Of a stretch of 22,445 nucleotides of DNA, positions 7,406 through 14,084 are shown one piece after another. The notes beneath the pieces were generated by a model. That model made no database searches. It saw nothing but the letters and a program-made list of their open reading frames with translations, and was not told where the DNA came from. The stretch is from Candidatus Peregrinibacteria bacterium (GTDB taxonomy: Bacteria; Patescibacteriota; Gracilibacteria; UBA1369; PNNO01), in contig WJKT01000018.1 in assembly GCA_014728955.1 (NCBI GenBank), positions 1-22,445 of the forward strand, written 5' to 3'. How positions within the stretch are numbered: position 1 is the first letter of the stretch; each line of letters begins with the position of its first letter. Position numbers and translations under genes: made by a program.

Positions 7406-8149
7406 ATGAGAAAGAAAACATGGTTTAAAATTATAGGAGTATGTTTTACGGTGAGCCTTGTCGTCGGTATGATTGGCGGTGCTCTTACCAATGAATACCT
7501 TATTTCATATCTGTTTGGCCAATTGACTCAAAAGCAGGAAGAAGAGTTGCCTATTGTGAAAAAAGTTATTGAACACCATGTATATGTGGAAGATTCGTTG
7601 ACGATCGATGCCGTTGAAAAGGCAAATCCTTCCATTGTGCGGTTATATGCCACTGTAGCGGACGCTCAGAGTAGAGATGATGCCAAGGCGGTAAATGCTG
7701 TTATGGTAACCAGTGACGGTTATATTGTGACGTGCGATGCAGCACTCAACAATAGTCTTACGTGGTACGCCGATATAGAAGGTTCGATTGTTGCTGCAGA
7801 CGTTGTTGATACGATGCAGCCGCATGGGTTAACGTATTTGCGCATTCGTGACGCGGAATCGTTTTTTCAGACTGTACCCTTTGCATTTCTGGAACCTGAA
7901 CAGGGACAACAAATATTGGCACTTACCGAAAAAGGTGTTATGAGTGCCCTTATATCACATGCGGCAGAAAAGAATATCTATGTGATAGATAGGCAGTTGC
8001 CTCAAGATTTTACGTGTAGCCCCATTATCAACCTTGGTGGTGAATTAGTGGGGATTGCAATGCAAACGAATGATGAGCTGGTCGGACAAACCCGTATTAT
8101 ATCTGCTCAGATTCTTGAAGAATTATTGGCAGAGGTAGTGGATCAGTAA
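7406..8149 (+). CDS. Membrane-anchored HtrA/trypsin-like pseudoprotease
   Basis: A 247-residue protein with one N-terminal transmembrane helix (about 8-28), a charged linker and a domain that follows the HtrA/DegP trypsin fold in order: IDAVEKANPSIVRL (67-80), VMVTSDGYIVTCDAA (99-113), GLTYLRI (141-147), PFAFLEPEQGQQILAL and DFTCSPIINLGGELVGIAM (201-219). Against the family pattern (TNxHV, DLAVLKI, GNSGGPLVN), the catalytic His, Asp and Ser positions read A112, G141 and T203, so the triad is lost. There is no PDZ domain. It is probably an extracytoplasmic binding or scaffold protein, not an active protease. It has its own promoter and lacks a Shine-Dalgarno sequence. Its last 53 nt overlap the end of the convergent SecD/parvulin lipoprotein gene. 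The fold assignment is by eye and depends on the alignment. Confidence 0.72.
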   Translation: MRKKTWFKIIGVCFTVSLVVGMIGGALTNEYLISYLFGQLTQKQEEELPIVKKVIEHHVYVEDSLTIDAVEKANPSIVRLYATVADAQSRDDAKAVNAVMVTSDGYIVTCDAALNNSLTWYADIEGSIVAADVVDTMQPHGLTYLRIRDAESFFQTVPFAFLEPEQGQQILALTEKGVMSALISHAAEKNIYVIDRQLPQDFTCSPIINLGGELVGIAMQTNDELVGQTRIISAQILEELLAEVVDQ

Positions 8150-9509
8150 GGAATGCTTTTTGTAACATATCCGCTTCTTGTGATGATGCGGGTTTTAAAA
8201 TAGTAAAGTTTCCTTCTTCATTCACTTCTTTAACGGTGAAACTTGTGACGAGCTCTTTACCGAGAAAAATACCAAGAACCTTTTTCATATTTTCTTCAGT
8301 GATGGTTTTTATAGAGCTTGCTCCTTCCGGAGTAAAGTGTAAAACCAAATAAGGATCGTATGAGTCATCATATCGAATTTCTACTGAAGATAATGTTTCT
8401 CCGTTAAAATCAAGCAGTTCCCATTCAGCCGGCGTTAATGCGAAGAACAGTACTCCAAATTTAACTTGTTCTTCCATTGACTTTTCTTCTGTAGCTGGAG
8501 TCACAGTTCGAGCCTGAATAAGATGATAGCCAAAAGGTGTTTCGGTTACCGGAGCAAGCTCACCTTCTTCTTCAAGGGTAAGGGCCGCATTTTCAAATTG
8601 TTCAACATATGTTCCCTGGCCGGCAGGAAGATCAAGAACGCCACCTTTTTGATTATTAGAAAGATCATCTGAATATTCACGTGCAAGTGTGGCGAAATCT
8701 TCCCCGCTATTGATTTTTTCCACTAATTCGTTAGCGAGTTCTCGTGCTTCTTCTTTTGTTCTGGTAATGGTATCCGCTGCTCTCATTGCTCCTTCATATG
8801 CAATAAGAATATGACTGACTTCAACTTCTTTTTCATATTCTATAACGCGTTCAACTTCTTTTTTATCAAATAATTTTACTATACTGAGAACCCCGATCGG
8901 TGGTGCGAGTGGAGAAGGTTGGTCGGTATATTCAATTAATTCTTCGTTAATGCTTCCCGGTTCCATAGAAAATAATTCTTCGGCAAAAACATCAATAATT
9001 TCGTCGCGATACATGTAGTCTCCATGTATATAAACAATACGTGACGGATCTTCGAGCACCGCATTTTGAGCCGTTGTTTCAAAGTCGGCACCATCTTTTA
9101 ATTTTTGTAAAACAGTTTCCGCTTTTGTTCGAAGTTCTTCTTTGTAATCGCTTTCATCGTTGAATTGTTTCTTAAGAATAAATGAAGTGTCTTGTTCTAT
9201 GGCACGTTGAATTTCTTCAATAGGATCAATGGTTCCCAGTTCCACCGTGAGATAATGTTTCCCGTCTTCTTCCGATAGCTGTGCTGAAACGTTAGCTGCC
9301 TGGAAGTCACGTACTCGCTGCAAGATAGTGTTTTTAAGATCTTCAAGGTGTATATCAAGATCTTCTTCGACATTCGTCGTATTAACAAGATACGTTAGCT
9401 TATGTGTTTCATACTTGCTTGATTTACTGATATCCGTGCAGCCAGATAAACAAAGAACGCCGATTAAGGCGATAAGAAACATTGGAGTGAATCGCTTGAG
9501 AAAAGTCAT
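8097..9509 (-). CDS. Lipoprotein with parvulin-type PPIase domains inserted in a SecD-like periplasmic domain
   Basis: A 470-residue exported lipoprotein. The signal peptide ends in a lipobox, LSGC, with lipid-acceptor C24. Residues 230-335 form a complete parvulin-type peptidyl-prolyl isomerase: VEVSHILIAYEG, the helix with INSGEDFATLAREYSDD, QKGGVLDLPAGQGTYVEQFE and TPFGYHLIQAR. Residues about 120-218 look like a second, degenerate parvulin unit (KLKDGADFETTAQNAV, FAEELFSMEPGSI, GVLSIVKL). The flanks resemble the SecD P1 domain: residues about 35-115 (ILQRVRDFQAANVSAQ, HYLTVELGTIDPIEEI) and 365-470 (LVLHFTPEGASSIKTITEEN, VLGIFLGKELVTSF, LPLPIILQESEQI). No SecD transmembrane region follows. 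A role as an extracellular foldase acting on newly exported proteins is inferred. The PPIase and lipobox calls are firm; the split SecD call is by pattern only. Confidence 0.82.
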   Translation of the reverse strand: MTFLKRFTPMFLIALIGVLCLSGCTDISKSSKYETHKLTYLVNTTNVEEDLDIHLEDLKNTILQRVRDFQAANVSAQLSEEDGKHYLTVELGTIDPIEEIQRAIEQDTSFILKKQFNDESDYKEELRTKAETVLQKLKDGADFETTAQNAVLEDPSRIVYIHGDYMYRDEIIDVFAEELFSMEPGSINEELIEYTDQPSPLAPPIGVLSIVKLFDKKEVERVIEYEKEVEVSHILIAYEGAMRAADTITRTKEEARELANELVEKINSGEDFATLAREYSDDLSNNQKGGVLDLPAGQGTYVEQFENAALTLEEEGELAPVTETPFGYHLIQARTVTPATEEKSMEEQVKFGVLFFALTPAEWELLDFNGETLSSVEIRYDDSYDPYLVLHFTPEGASSIKTITEENMKKVLGIFLGKELVTSFTVKEVNEEGNFTILKPASSQEADMLQKAFLTDPLPLPIILQESEQI

Positions 9510-9565
9510 AATAACAACGTGTTAAGGGATGATAATTGTAGTCAAAAAGGATTATAACACAAAAA

Positions 9566-9642
9566 TGGTGGGCGATGTAGGATTCGAACCTACGACCTCC
9601 TCGGTGTAAACGAGATGCTCTAGCCAACTGAGCTAATCGCCC
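9566..9642 (-). tRNA. tRNA-Val (anticodon UAC)
   Basis: On the minus strand the cloverleaf is complete. The acceptor is GGGCGAT paired with ATCGCCC, the D arm GCTC/GAGC and the anticodon stem TCTCG/CGAGG with loop TTTACAC. The anticodon UAC is at 9606-9608. The T arm is GTAGG-TTCGAAT-CCTAC. The discriminator A and 3' CCA are encoded (9566-9569), followed by a short T run. It lies between the secreted-protein gene's terminator and the SecD/parvulin lipoprotein gene, all on the same strand. Confidence 0.96.
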
Positions 9643-9712
9643 TGACAGATCGATTTTTCAATAGTCGAAGTTGCAGCTCTTTTTTTATCATGTTTCGGTC
9701 AGACTTGCAACT

Positions 9713-9747
9713 AAAAAAATGAGGAGCCCTGGTAAAACTCCTCATTT
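9713..9747 (-). terminator. Rho-independent terminator after the secreted Cys/Tyr-rich protein gene
   Basis: Reading the minus strand, a perfect 10-bp stem AAATGAGGAG / CTCCTCATTT (9738-9747 with 9717-9726) with an 11-nt loop is followed by a T run (9713-9716). It sits 31 nt beyond the stop of the gene at 9779-10528 and separates it from tRNA-Val. Confidence 0.9.
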
Positions 9748-9778
9748 ATGTCGTATAGCATTGTTATAAATTCGGTGC

Positions 9779-10528
9779 TTAGTAGTGCCAATAGCCGTTA
9801 TGGAATCCACCGAAATAAAATCCTCTGTAAATACAGTTCCGTGAAGAGTATCCGTATGGATTGCATCGTTCAGGTCTGTATCGATCAAAATAACTATCAA
9901 GGTAATCTTCCAACTTATCGCGCCAATTATCTTCATATTGACCTTCTTCACGAGGCATTTTATATACTTTTTCTTCACAGTGCGTCAGATCATAACAATA
10001 ATCATAGATAATATAGCAATAGTTTCGTATACAATATTTTCGCGCATTGCGAACCTCGTATTTTTTTGAGTAATTATCAGGATCATGTTCAATAATTGCA
10101 TCAGGACGATTGCGTGCTTCTTCAAGATCGCTATAATTTCTTGTTATTTCACGTGTGATCGAAACACGTTTCCTATCATTATAGTTGTTGGTAGTGCTTG
10201 TGGCAGTGTTATAGGCATCGGTTGTGATGTTTATACGATTTCGGCCATAGTCATCAACAGTTGAAGTTGAGCTGGTCGCATCGGTTACTATTCCTGCACG
10301 ATCTCGACTTGATGAAGTGTCTCGCGAATCTGTTATATCAACACGATTCCTGTCCGATGTTGATGACCGTTGAGGGCTTAAAAAATAGTGACATTCACTT
10401 GGTGCGGGGTCACCTTGCTTTAAGACCCCGTTGCAGTCGTAATAATCGGCCGAAACAGGTTGCGCGACCAATGCTAATATAGCTAATGAGGTCGTAAGCA
10501 CGCCGGCAAATAGTAATTTTTTAGTCAT
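9779..10528 (-). CDS. Secreted Cys/Tyr-rich hypothetical protein
   Basis: A 249-residue protein that I do not recognise. It begins MTKKLLFAGVLTTSLAILAL with a signal peptide likely cut after VSA (residue 27). The mature protein has three parts: a short segment with C32 and C46; a Ser/Thr/Asn-rich middle (55-130) with four imperfect copies of a short motif (DRNRVDIT 59-66, DRAGIVT 76-82, GRNRINIT 95-102, DRKRVSIT 118-125); and a Tyr/Arg/Cys-rich C-terminus with C166, C171, C178, C184, C222 and C232, ending in Gly/Tyr/His-rich sequence. Eight cysteines in an exported protein suggest disulfides. The ATG at 10528 is chosen because the longer frame, from 10570, starts inside the promoter's -10 box. 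It is a single-gene unit with promoter and terminator. A surface structural or adhesive role is possible but unproven. Confidence 0.75.
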   Translation of the reverse strand: MTKKLLFAGVLTTSLAILALVAQPVSADYYDCNGVLKQGDPAPSECHYFLSPQRSSTSDRNRVDITDSRDTSSSRDRAGIVTDATSSTSTVDDYGRNRINITTDAYNTATSTTNNYNDRKRVSITREITRNYSDLEEARNRPDAIIEHDPDNYSKKYEVRNARKYCIRNYCYIIYDYCYDLTHCEEKVYKMPREEGQYEDNWRDKLEDYLDSYFDRYRPERCNPYGYSSRNCIYRGFYFGGFHNGYWHY

Positions 10529-10560
10529 AGCATGTAGGTTTAAGGATGATTTTAGATGTG

Positions 10561-10589
10561 AATTTAACATGAAAAGATAAATTTGGCAA
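10561..10589 (-). promoter_or_regulatory. Promoter of the secreted Cys/Tyr-rich protein gene
   Basis: On the minus strand, TTGCCA (10584-10589), a 17-nt spacer and TAAATT (10561-10566), the latter preceded by TGT as in extended -10 promoters. The expected leader is about 26 nt before the ATG at 10528. This position excludes the longer reading of the gene. Confidence 0.65.
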
Positions 10590-10639
10590 GTCTAAATTGT
10601 ATTCATACCTCTACAACCTTAGAGTCGCTGTTGAATTAC

Positions 10640-10667
10640 AAAAAAGCTCATGCGTTGATGAGCTTTT
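10640..10667 (-). terminator. Rho-independent terminator of tRNA-Leu
   Basis: On the minus strand, stem AAAAGCTCAT (10658-10667) pairs with ATGAGCTTTT (10642-10651) around a 6-nt loop, and the T run extends through 10640. It begins 2 nt after the encoded CCA of tRNA-Leu, so it ends a monocistronic tRNA transcript. Confidence 0.9.
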
Positions 10668-10669
10668 CC

Positions 10670-10760
10670 TGGTGGGCAAGAGAGGACTTGAACCTCCACC
10701 TCCAAATAAACGGAGACTAGGCCCTCAACCTAGCGCGTCTACCAATTCCGCCACTTGCCC
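10670..10760 (-). tRNA. tRNA-Leu (anticodon GAG)
   Basis: On the minus strand, acceptor GGGCAAG pairs with CTTGCCC, followed by a D arm with GGTAGACGC. The anticodon arm is CTAGG-TTGAGGG-CCTAG, with GAG at 10724-10726. A long class II variable arm (CTCC...GGAG) is present, then T arm GAGG-TTCAAGT-CCTC. The discriminator A and CCA are encoded. The long variable arm and anticodon agree on leucine, reading CUU/CUC codons. Confidence 0.96.
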
Positions 10761-10778
10761 ACGATAAGTGCACAGCTT

Positions 10779-10806
10779 ATTGTAGTGAAATCAGGTAAAA
10801 ATACAA
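10779..10806 (-). promoter_or_regulatory. Probable promoter of tRNA-Leu
   Basis: On the minus strand, TTGTAT (10801-10806), a 16-nt spacer and TACAAT (10779-10784). The -10 is a 5/6 match 19 nt before the mature tRNA 5' end; the -35 is weak. Confidence 0.45.
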
Positions 10807-10825
10807 GATAAAAGGCGCCTGTATC

Positions 10826-10854
10826 TGGAAAAGAAGGCAGAAAAATGCTACAAT
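10826..10854 (+). promoter_or_regulatory. Promoter of the transglycosylase-like gene
   Basis: TGGAAA (10826-10831), a 17-nt spacer and TACAAT (10849-10854) with TG one base upstream, an extended -10. The predicted leader to the ATG at 10877 is about 16 nt, with no Shine-Dalgarno sequence. Confidence 0.6.
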
Positions 10855-10876
10855 ATAAGGAAAAATAACTGTACAT

Positions 10877-12619
10877 ATGTATTATTTCTTTTTTGAAAAA
10901 AGATTGGTTTGTCTGGCAAAGCACAGTACCTCCAAAAGACCGTCTGCTCACCCGGATGTTCAAAAAGGACGTACCGAAAAAGCTGAAAAAAAAGACAAAA
11001 AGGAGCAATTACAAAAAAAGAGGGATGAAAAAAAACAGCAACGTATTAAACAGACTAAACAGGAGCTCGCACACTTAAAGGTGCATCGTCAAAAACTTTC
11101 TCCCAAAGAGCAGAAGCAATTGAAGCAATCTATACGATCATTTGATAAACAAGCTGTTGAGCGTATGTTGCGCACATCATCTTCAACCTCTATCTATGAC
11201 CTGCGCAGGGGAGGAACGCTCCGTCTTTTGTACGAACGGGAAAAAAATCCCACAAAGAAAGCGGCGCTTAAAAAGAAACTGCAAGAAAATCAGGGCTATG
11301 CGCGGATGATTGCGCAATTTGCAAAAGAGAAGCAAACAAAAGAAGGAAAAACATATCTTGAGGTTGATTTAAAAAATATTGATCGATACGAAATGAAGTT
11401 GGGGGCCGGGCATATTTGTCCGTATAACTGGGTTAAAGTGGCTATTGAAGATACTGAGGGGAATGTACGAACAGGATATAGAAAAGTGCCGGGTGTTGAT
11501 GAGGGTGTATACGGTAGTAAAATAGGATATTACACCGATACTGGTGCGTATTTGCCGGTATTTTCGGGTTATAAAATATATCCTCTTGAGATTAAGGATG
11601 ACCCAAAGCAGCTTAAGAAAGAACAGGCCTTTTATAAACAGGAAAAACAGCGTGTCCGTGAATCACGAAGTTCTTCACCGTCTTCTTCAACGCGAGAAGA
11701 TTACGAACAGGCAAAAGCGTCACTGGCCGGTTCGAATAAGTCTCAACTTGCGGAACAGGGGATAACGCCTTTCCCGGTGAGAATGGGTTATAGAATGACA
11801 CCGGAAGAACGAGCGGTATATATGAGAGAATACAAGGAAGCAAGACGTCTAAGCAGAATGAGCATGAAAGAGCGATTGGCGATTATGCAGGAACGGTATC
11901 GTTTGAAAGATGCTTTAGAGCGTGTGTTTAAAGCACTACGTATCGATAAACGTCATAAAGACCGATTTTATGCATATAATGATGCGGTTATGTATATAGA
12001 GTCTCGTTACAATCCGATTGCGGTGAACAGAAGAAACGGAAAAATAGCGCTTTCAACAGCAACGGGAGCATACCAGATACTAAACAGTGTCTGGAAATCT
12101 ACGTGCAATAAATGGTTTCGAAATACTAAAAAGGCTCGATATTACAAGAAATACTATAATCGTAAAGTTCCTCCCAAATATCGTATTGATTTTGACGCAC
12201 TTGGCGATATTGATTTTGATAAACCGTTGCCGGGGTTGGCGACACCGTACGAACATGCTATTTTCCATAATGTCTATGCCTTTAAAGGGTCGCGGTTATA
12301 TCGTGGAGTTATGGCTTTTGATGAAGTTTTTGACCGGCTTGATGCAGGTGGTCTTTCACCGGAAATGAGATATTCGTATCAAGCATACTTATATACGAAT
12401 TGGCGAAATGGGCATTCCGGGGCAAAAGTGTTTTTAAGAATGATGAAAAAGGGGATCCCATTCCCGCGGAATAAAGCTGAAGCTCGTGAATACTTTGATC
12501 AAATGCCAAATTGTTGGCAAAAGAGACGCGGTTTTAGAGATTTTTCTACATTAGTAAGAGCATGCAGAGCATTTGTTGGTAGATTCAACAAAAACATGCG
12601 TGAACAAGGAGTCTCGTAA
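10877..12619 (+). CDS. Basic protein with C-terminal transglycosylase (SLT)-like domain
   Basis: A 580-residue, strongly basic protein. Residues 30-150 are Lys/Glu/Gln-rich and predicted helical or coiled coil (KAEKKDKKEQLQKKRDEKKQ). Residues 160-240 form a compact, probably beta-rich unit (LGAGHICPYNWVKVAI, IGYYTDTGAYLPVFSGYKIY) that I cannot name. A Ser-rich linker at 263-275 and a second basic helical stretch (305-360) lead to a lysozyme-like domain at about 365-480. It has MYIESRYNP, with E375 the likely catalytic glutamate, and GAYQIL at 397-402, the equivalents of the ES...NP and GxxQ motifs of lytic transglycosylases. No signal peptide or lipobox is seen; the N-terminus has only a short aromatic patch (YYFFF). 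Either it is exported by another route, anchored otherwise, or acts with an envelope machine. It stands alone between divergent tRNA-Leu and convergent purA. A small hairpin spans its stop codon. Confidence 0.78.
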   Translation: MYYFFFEKRLVCLAKHSTSKRPSAHPDVQKGRTEKAEKKDKKEQLQKKRDEKKQQRIKQTKQELAHLKVHRQKLSPKEQKQLKQSIRSFDKQAVERMLRTSSSTSIYDLRRGGTLRLLYEREKNPTKKAALKKKLQENQGYARMIAQFAKEKQTKEGKTYLEVDLKNIDRYEMKLGAGHICPYNWVKVAIEDTEGNVRTGYRKVPGVDEGVYGSKIGYYTDTGAYLPVFSGYKIYPLEIKDDPKQLKKEQAFYKQEKQRVRESRSSSPSSSTREDYEQAKASLAGSNKSQLAEQGITPFPVRMGYRMTPEERAVYMREYKEARRLSRMSMKERLAIMQERYRLKDALERVFKALRIDKRHKDRFYAYNDAVMYIESRYNPIAVNRRNGKIALSTATGAYQILNSVWKSTCNKWFRNTKKARYYKKYYNRKVPPKYRIDFDALGDIDFDKPLPGLATPYEHAIFHNVYAFKGSRLYRGVMAFDEVFDRLDAGGLSPEMRYSYQAYLYTNWRNGHSGAKVFLRMMKKGIPFPRNKAEAREYFDQMPNCWQKRRGFRDFSTLVRACRAFVGRFNKNMREQGVS

Positions 12620-12635
12620 TCACGAGAAAAGATGA

Positions 12636-13943
12636 TTAGCGAACAATCATTTGATCCCTTCGTACTCCAACACCAATAAATTGGATAGGACACTCGATAA
12701 GTTCTTCGAGTTTTTCGATGTATTTGCGTGCATTTTCCGGAAGATCTTCATATGTCTTTGCCTTTGATGTATCTTCCATCCATCCGTCCATTTCAATATA
12801 TTCAAGTTCAAGATCATCATATGCATCAGTTGATGCCGGCATCGAATCAAGTCTACTTCCTTTATACGTATAGCCTGTACAGATTTTTATAGTCTTCAAT
12901 TCATCAAGGACGTCGATTTTTGTAAGATTTATACCGGTAAGTCCGTTAATGCGAACGGCATAACGACCAACAACGGCATCAAACCAGCCGCATCGTCGCG
13001 GTCTGCCGGTTGTTGCTCCGTATTCACCGCCTTTTTCCCGTATAATATCTCCTAAATCATCATGTATTTCGGTAGGAAATGGTCCTGCACCGACACGAGT
13101 GGTATATGCTTTCATAATACCGACAACACTTTTTATTTTGTTCGCTCCAATGCCGGTCCCCGTATATAATCCTCCCGATGTGGGGTTGGATGATGTTACA
13201 AACGGATATGTTCCGTGATCTATATCCAAGTGCGTACCGTTAGCACCTTCTACCAGTATGGTTTTCCCCTCCTTTATAGCTTTGTGCAAAAATGCGCCGG
13301 TATCTGCAATGAACGGGCGAAGGAGTCCAAGCATACGACGAATTTCTTCAAGTTCTTTTTCAAGGTCATGTTTAAGTCCTTTGTATCGTCTTTGCAATGT
13401 GAGGAATGTAGTGCGTGCATGATCGGCAAACTTATCGAACTCAAGGAGCTCTCCAACACGAACACCCCGTCGTGCTATTTTATCTTGATAGGCCGGCCCC
13501 ATACCGCGAAGTGTTGTTCCCACTTTTTTGTCTCCTTTTTGTTCTTCTTCGATAGCATCAATTTTTTTGTGATATTCAAAAACGATATGTGCTCGATCGG
13601 AAATAAGAATCCGTCCATTTAAATCGATATTATATTTTTTGAGCGTGTCCAGTTCTTCCATAAGTGACGGCAAATTGATAACCATTCCGTTACCCAATAC
13701 AGCGACTTTGTTCTCATGAATAATACCGGAAGGCACTAAATGAAAAACGAATTTTGTTGTTTCTTCGGGATTTTGTGGATTGGGAACATAAATTGTATGC
13801 CCGGCATTCGCTCCGCCGGCTGCTCGCGCAATTATGTCATATTGTTCAGACAAAATATCAACTAATTTACCTTTACCTTCATCACCCCATTGCGTTCCGA
13901 TAACGGCTGACACAGGGCTTAATTTTTGGATATAATCATTCAT
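12636..13943 (-). CDS. purA: Adenylosuccinate synthetase
   Basis: A 435-residue enzyme making adenylosuccinate from IMP, aspartate and GTP, the first step of the AMP branch. The N-terminal GTQWGDEGKGK (16-26) contains catalytic D21; GGANAGHT (43-50) holds catalytic H49. TTLRGMGPAY, RRGVRVGEL, VEGANGTHLDIDHGTYPFVT and NGLTGINLTKIDVLDEL follow in the family order, and the C-terminus has the GTP-base region. The ATG at 13943 matches the usual start; the open frame continues upstream to 14336 but overlaps the divergent purC and adds unrelated residues. It diverges from purC-purE-purB, whose last enzyme, PurB, converts its product to AMP. It has its own promoter and no Shine-Dalgarno sequence. Confidence 0.97.
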   Translation of the reverse strand: MNDYIQKLSPVSAVIGTQWGDEGKGKLVDILSEQYDIIARAAGGANAGHTIYVPNPQNPEETTKFVFHLVPSGIIHENKVAVLGNGMVINLPSLMEELDTLKKYNIDLNGRILISDRAHIVFEYHKKIDAIEEEQKGDKKVGTTLRGMGPAYQDKIARRGVRVGELLEFDKFADHARTTFLTLQRRYKGLKHDLEKELEEIRRMLGLLRPFIADTGAFLHKAIKEGKTILVEGANGTHLDIDHGTYPFVTSSNPTSGGLYTGTGIGANKIKSVVGIMKAYTTRVGAGPFPTEIHDDLGDIIREKGGEYGATTGRPRRCGWFDAVVGRYAVRINGLTGINLTKIDVLDELKTIKICTGYTYKGSRLDSMPASTDAYDDLELEYIEMDGWMEDTSKAKTYEDLPENARKYIEKLEELIECPIQFIGVGVRRDQMIVR

Positions 13944-13976
13944 AAACGAGCGATCAAAAAGTAGAAAACTGTCGAC

Positions 13977-14005
13977 ACTATAGTATAAAACATGGGGGAC
14001 TTCAA
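13977..14005 (-). promoter_or_regulatory. purA: purA promoter
   Basis: On the minus strand, TTGAAG (14000-14005), a 17-nt spacer and TATAGT (13977-13982), 33 nt before the purA ATG. It fixes the purA start against the longer upstream reading. Confidence 0.65.
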
Positions 14006-14008
14006 ATA

Positions 14009-14037
14009 TTGCAGATGACGTCTTTTTACAGTAAACT
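14009..14037 (+). promoter_or_regulatory. Possible purC-purE-purB promoter
   Basis: TTGCAG (14009-14014), a 17-nt spacer and TAAACT (14032-14037), about 47 nt before purC. Both boxes are imperfect. It is almost back to back with the purA promoter, 3 bp separating the two -35 boxes. A short inverted repeat CAGT-AA-ACTG overlaps the -10. No recognised purine operator was found. Confidence 0.4.
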
Positions 14038-14084
14038 GACGATAACCCCCTCCACTTCTTATTATTCTTAACAAATATATGTGT

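Noticed and set aside
12612..12627. Hairpin TCTCGT-AATC-ACGAGA as a terminator between the transglycosylase-like gene and purA
   Set aside because: The stem is only 6 bp with no T-tract on either strand; it spans the stop codon and may be chance.
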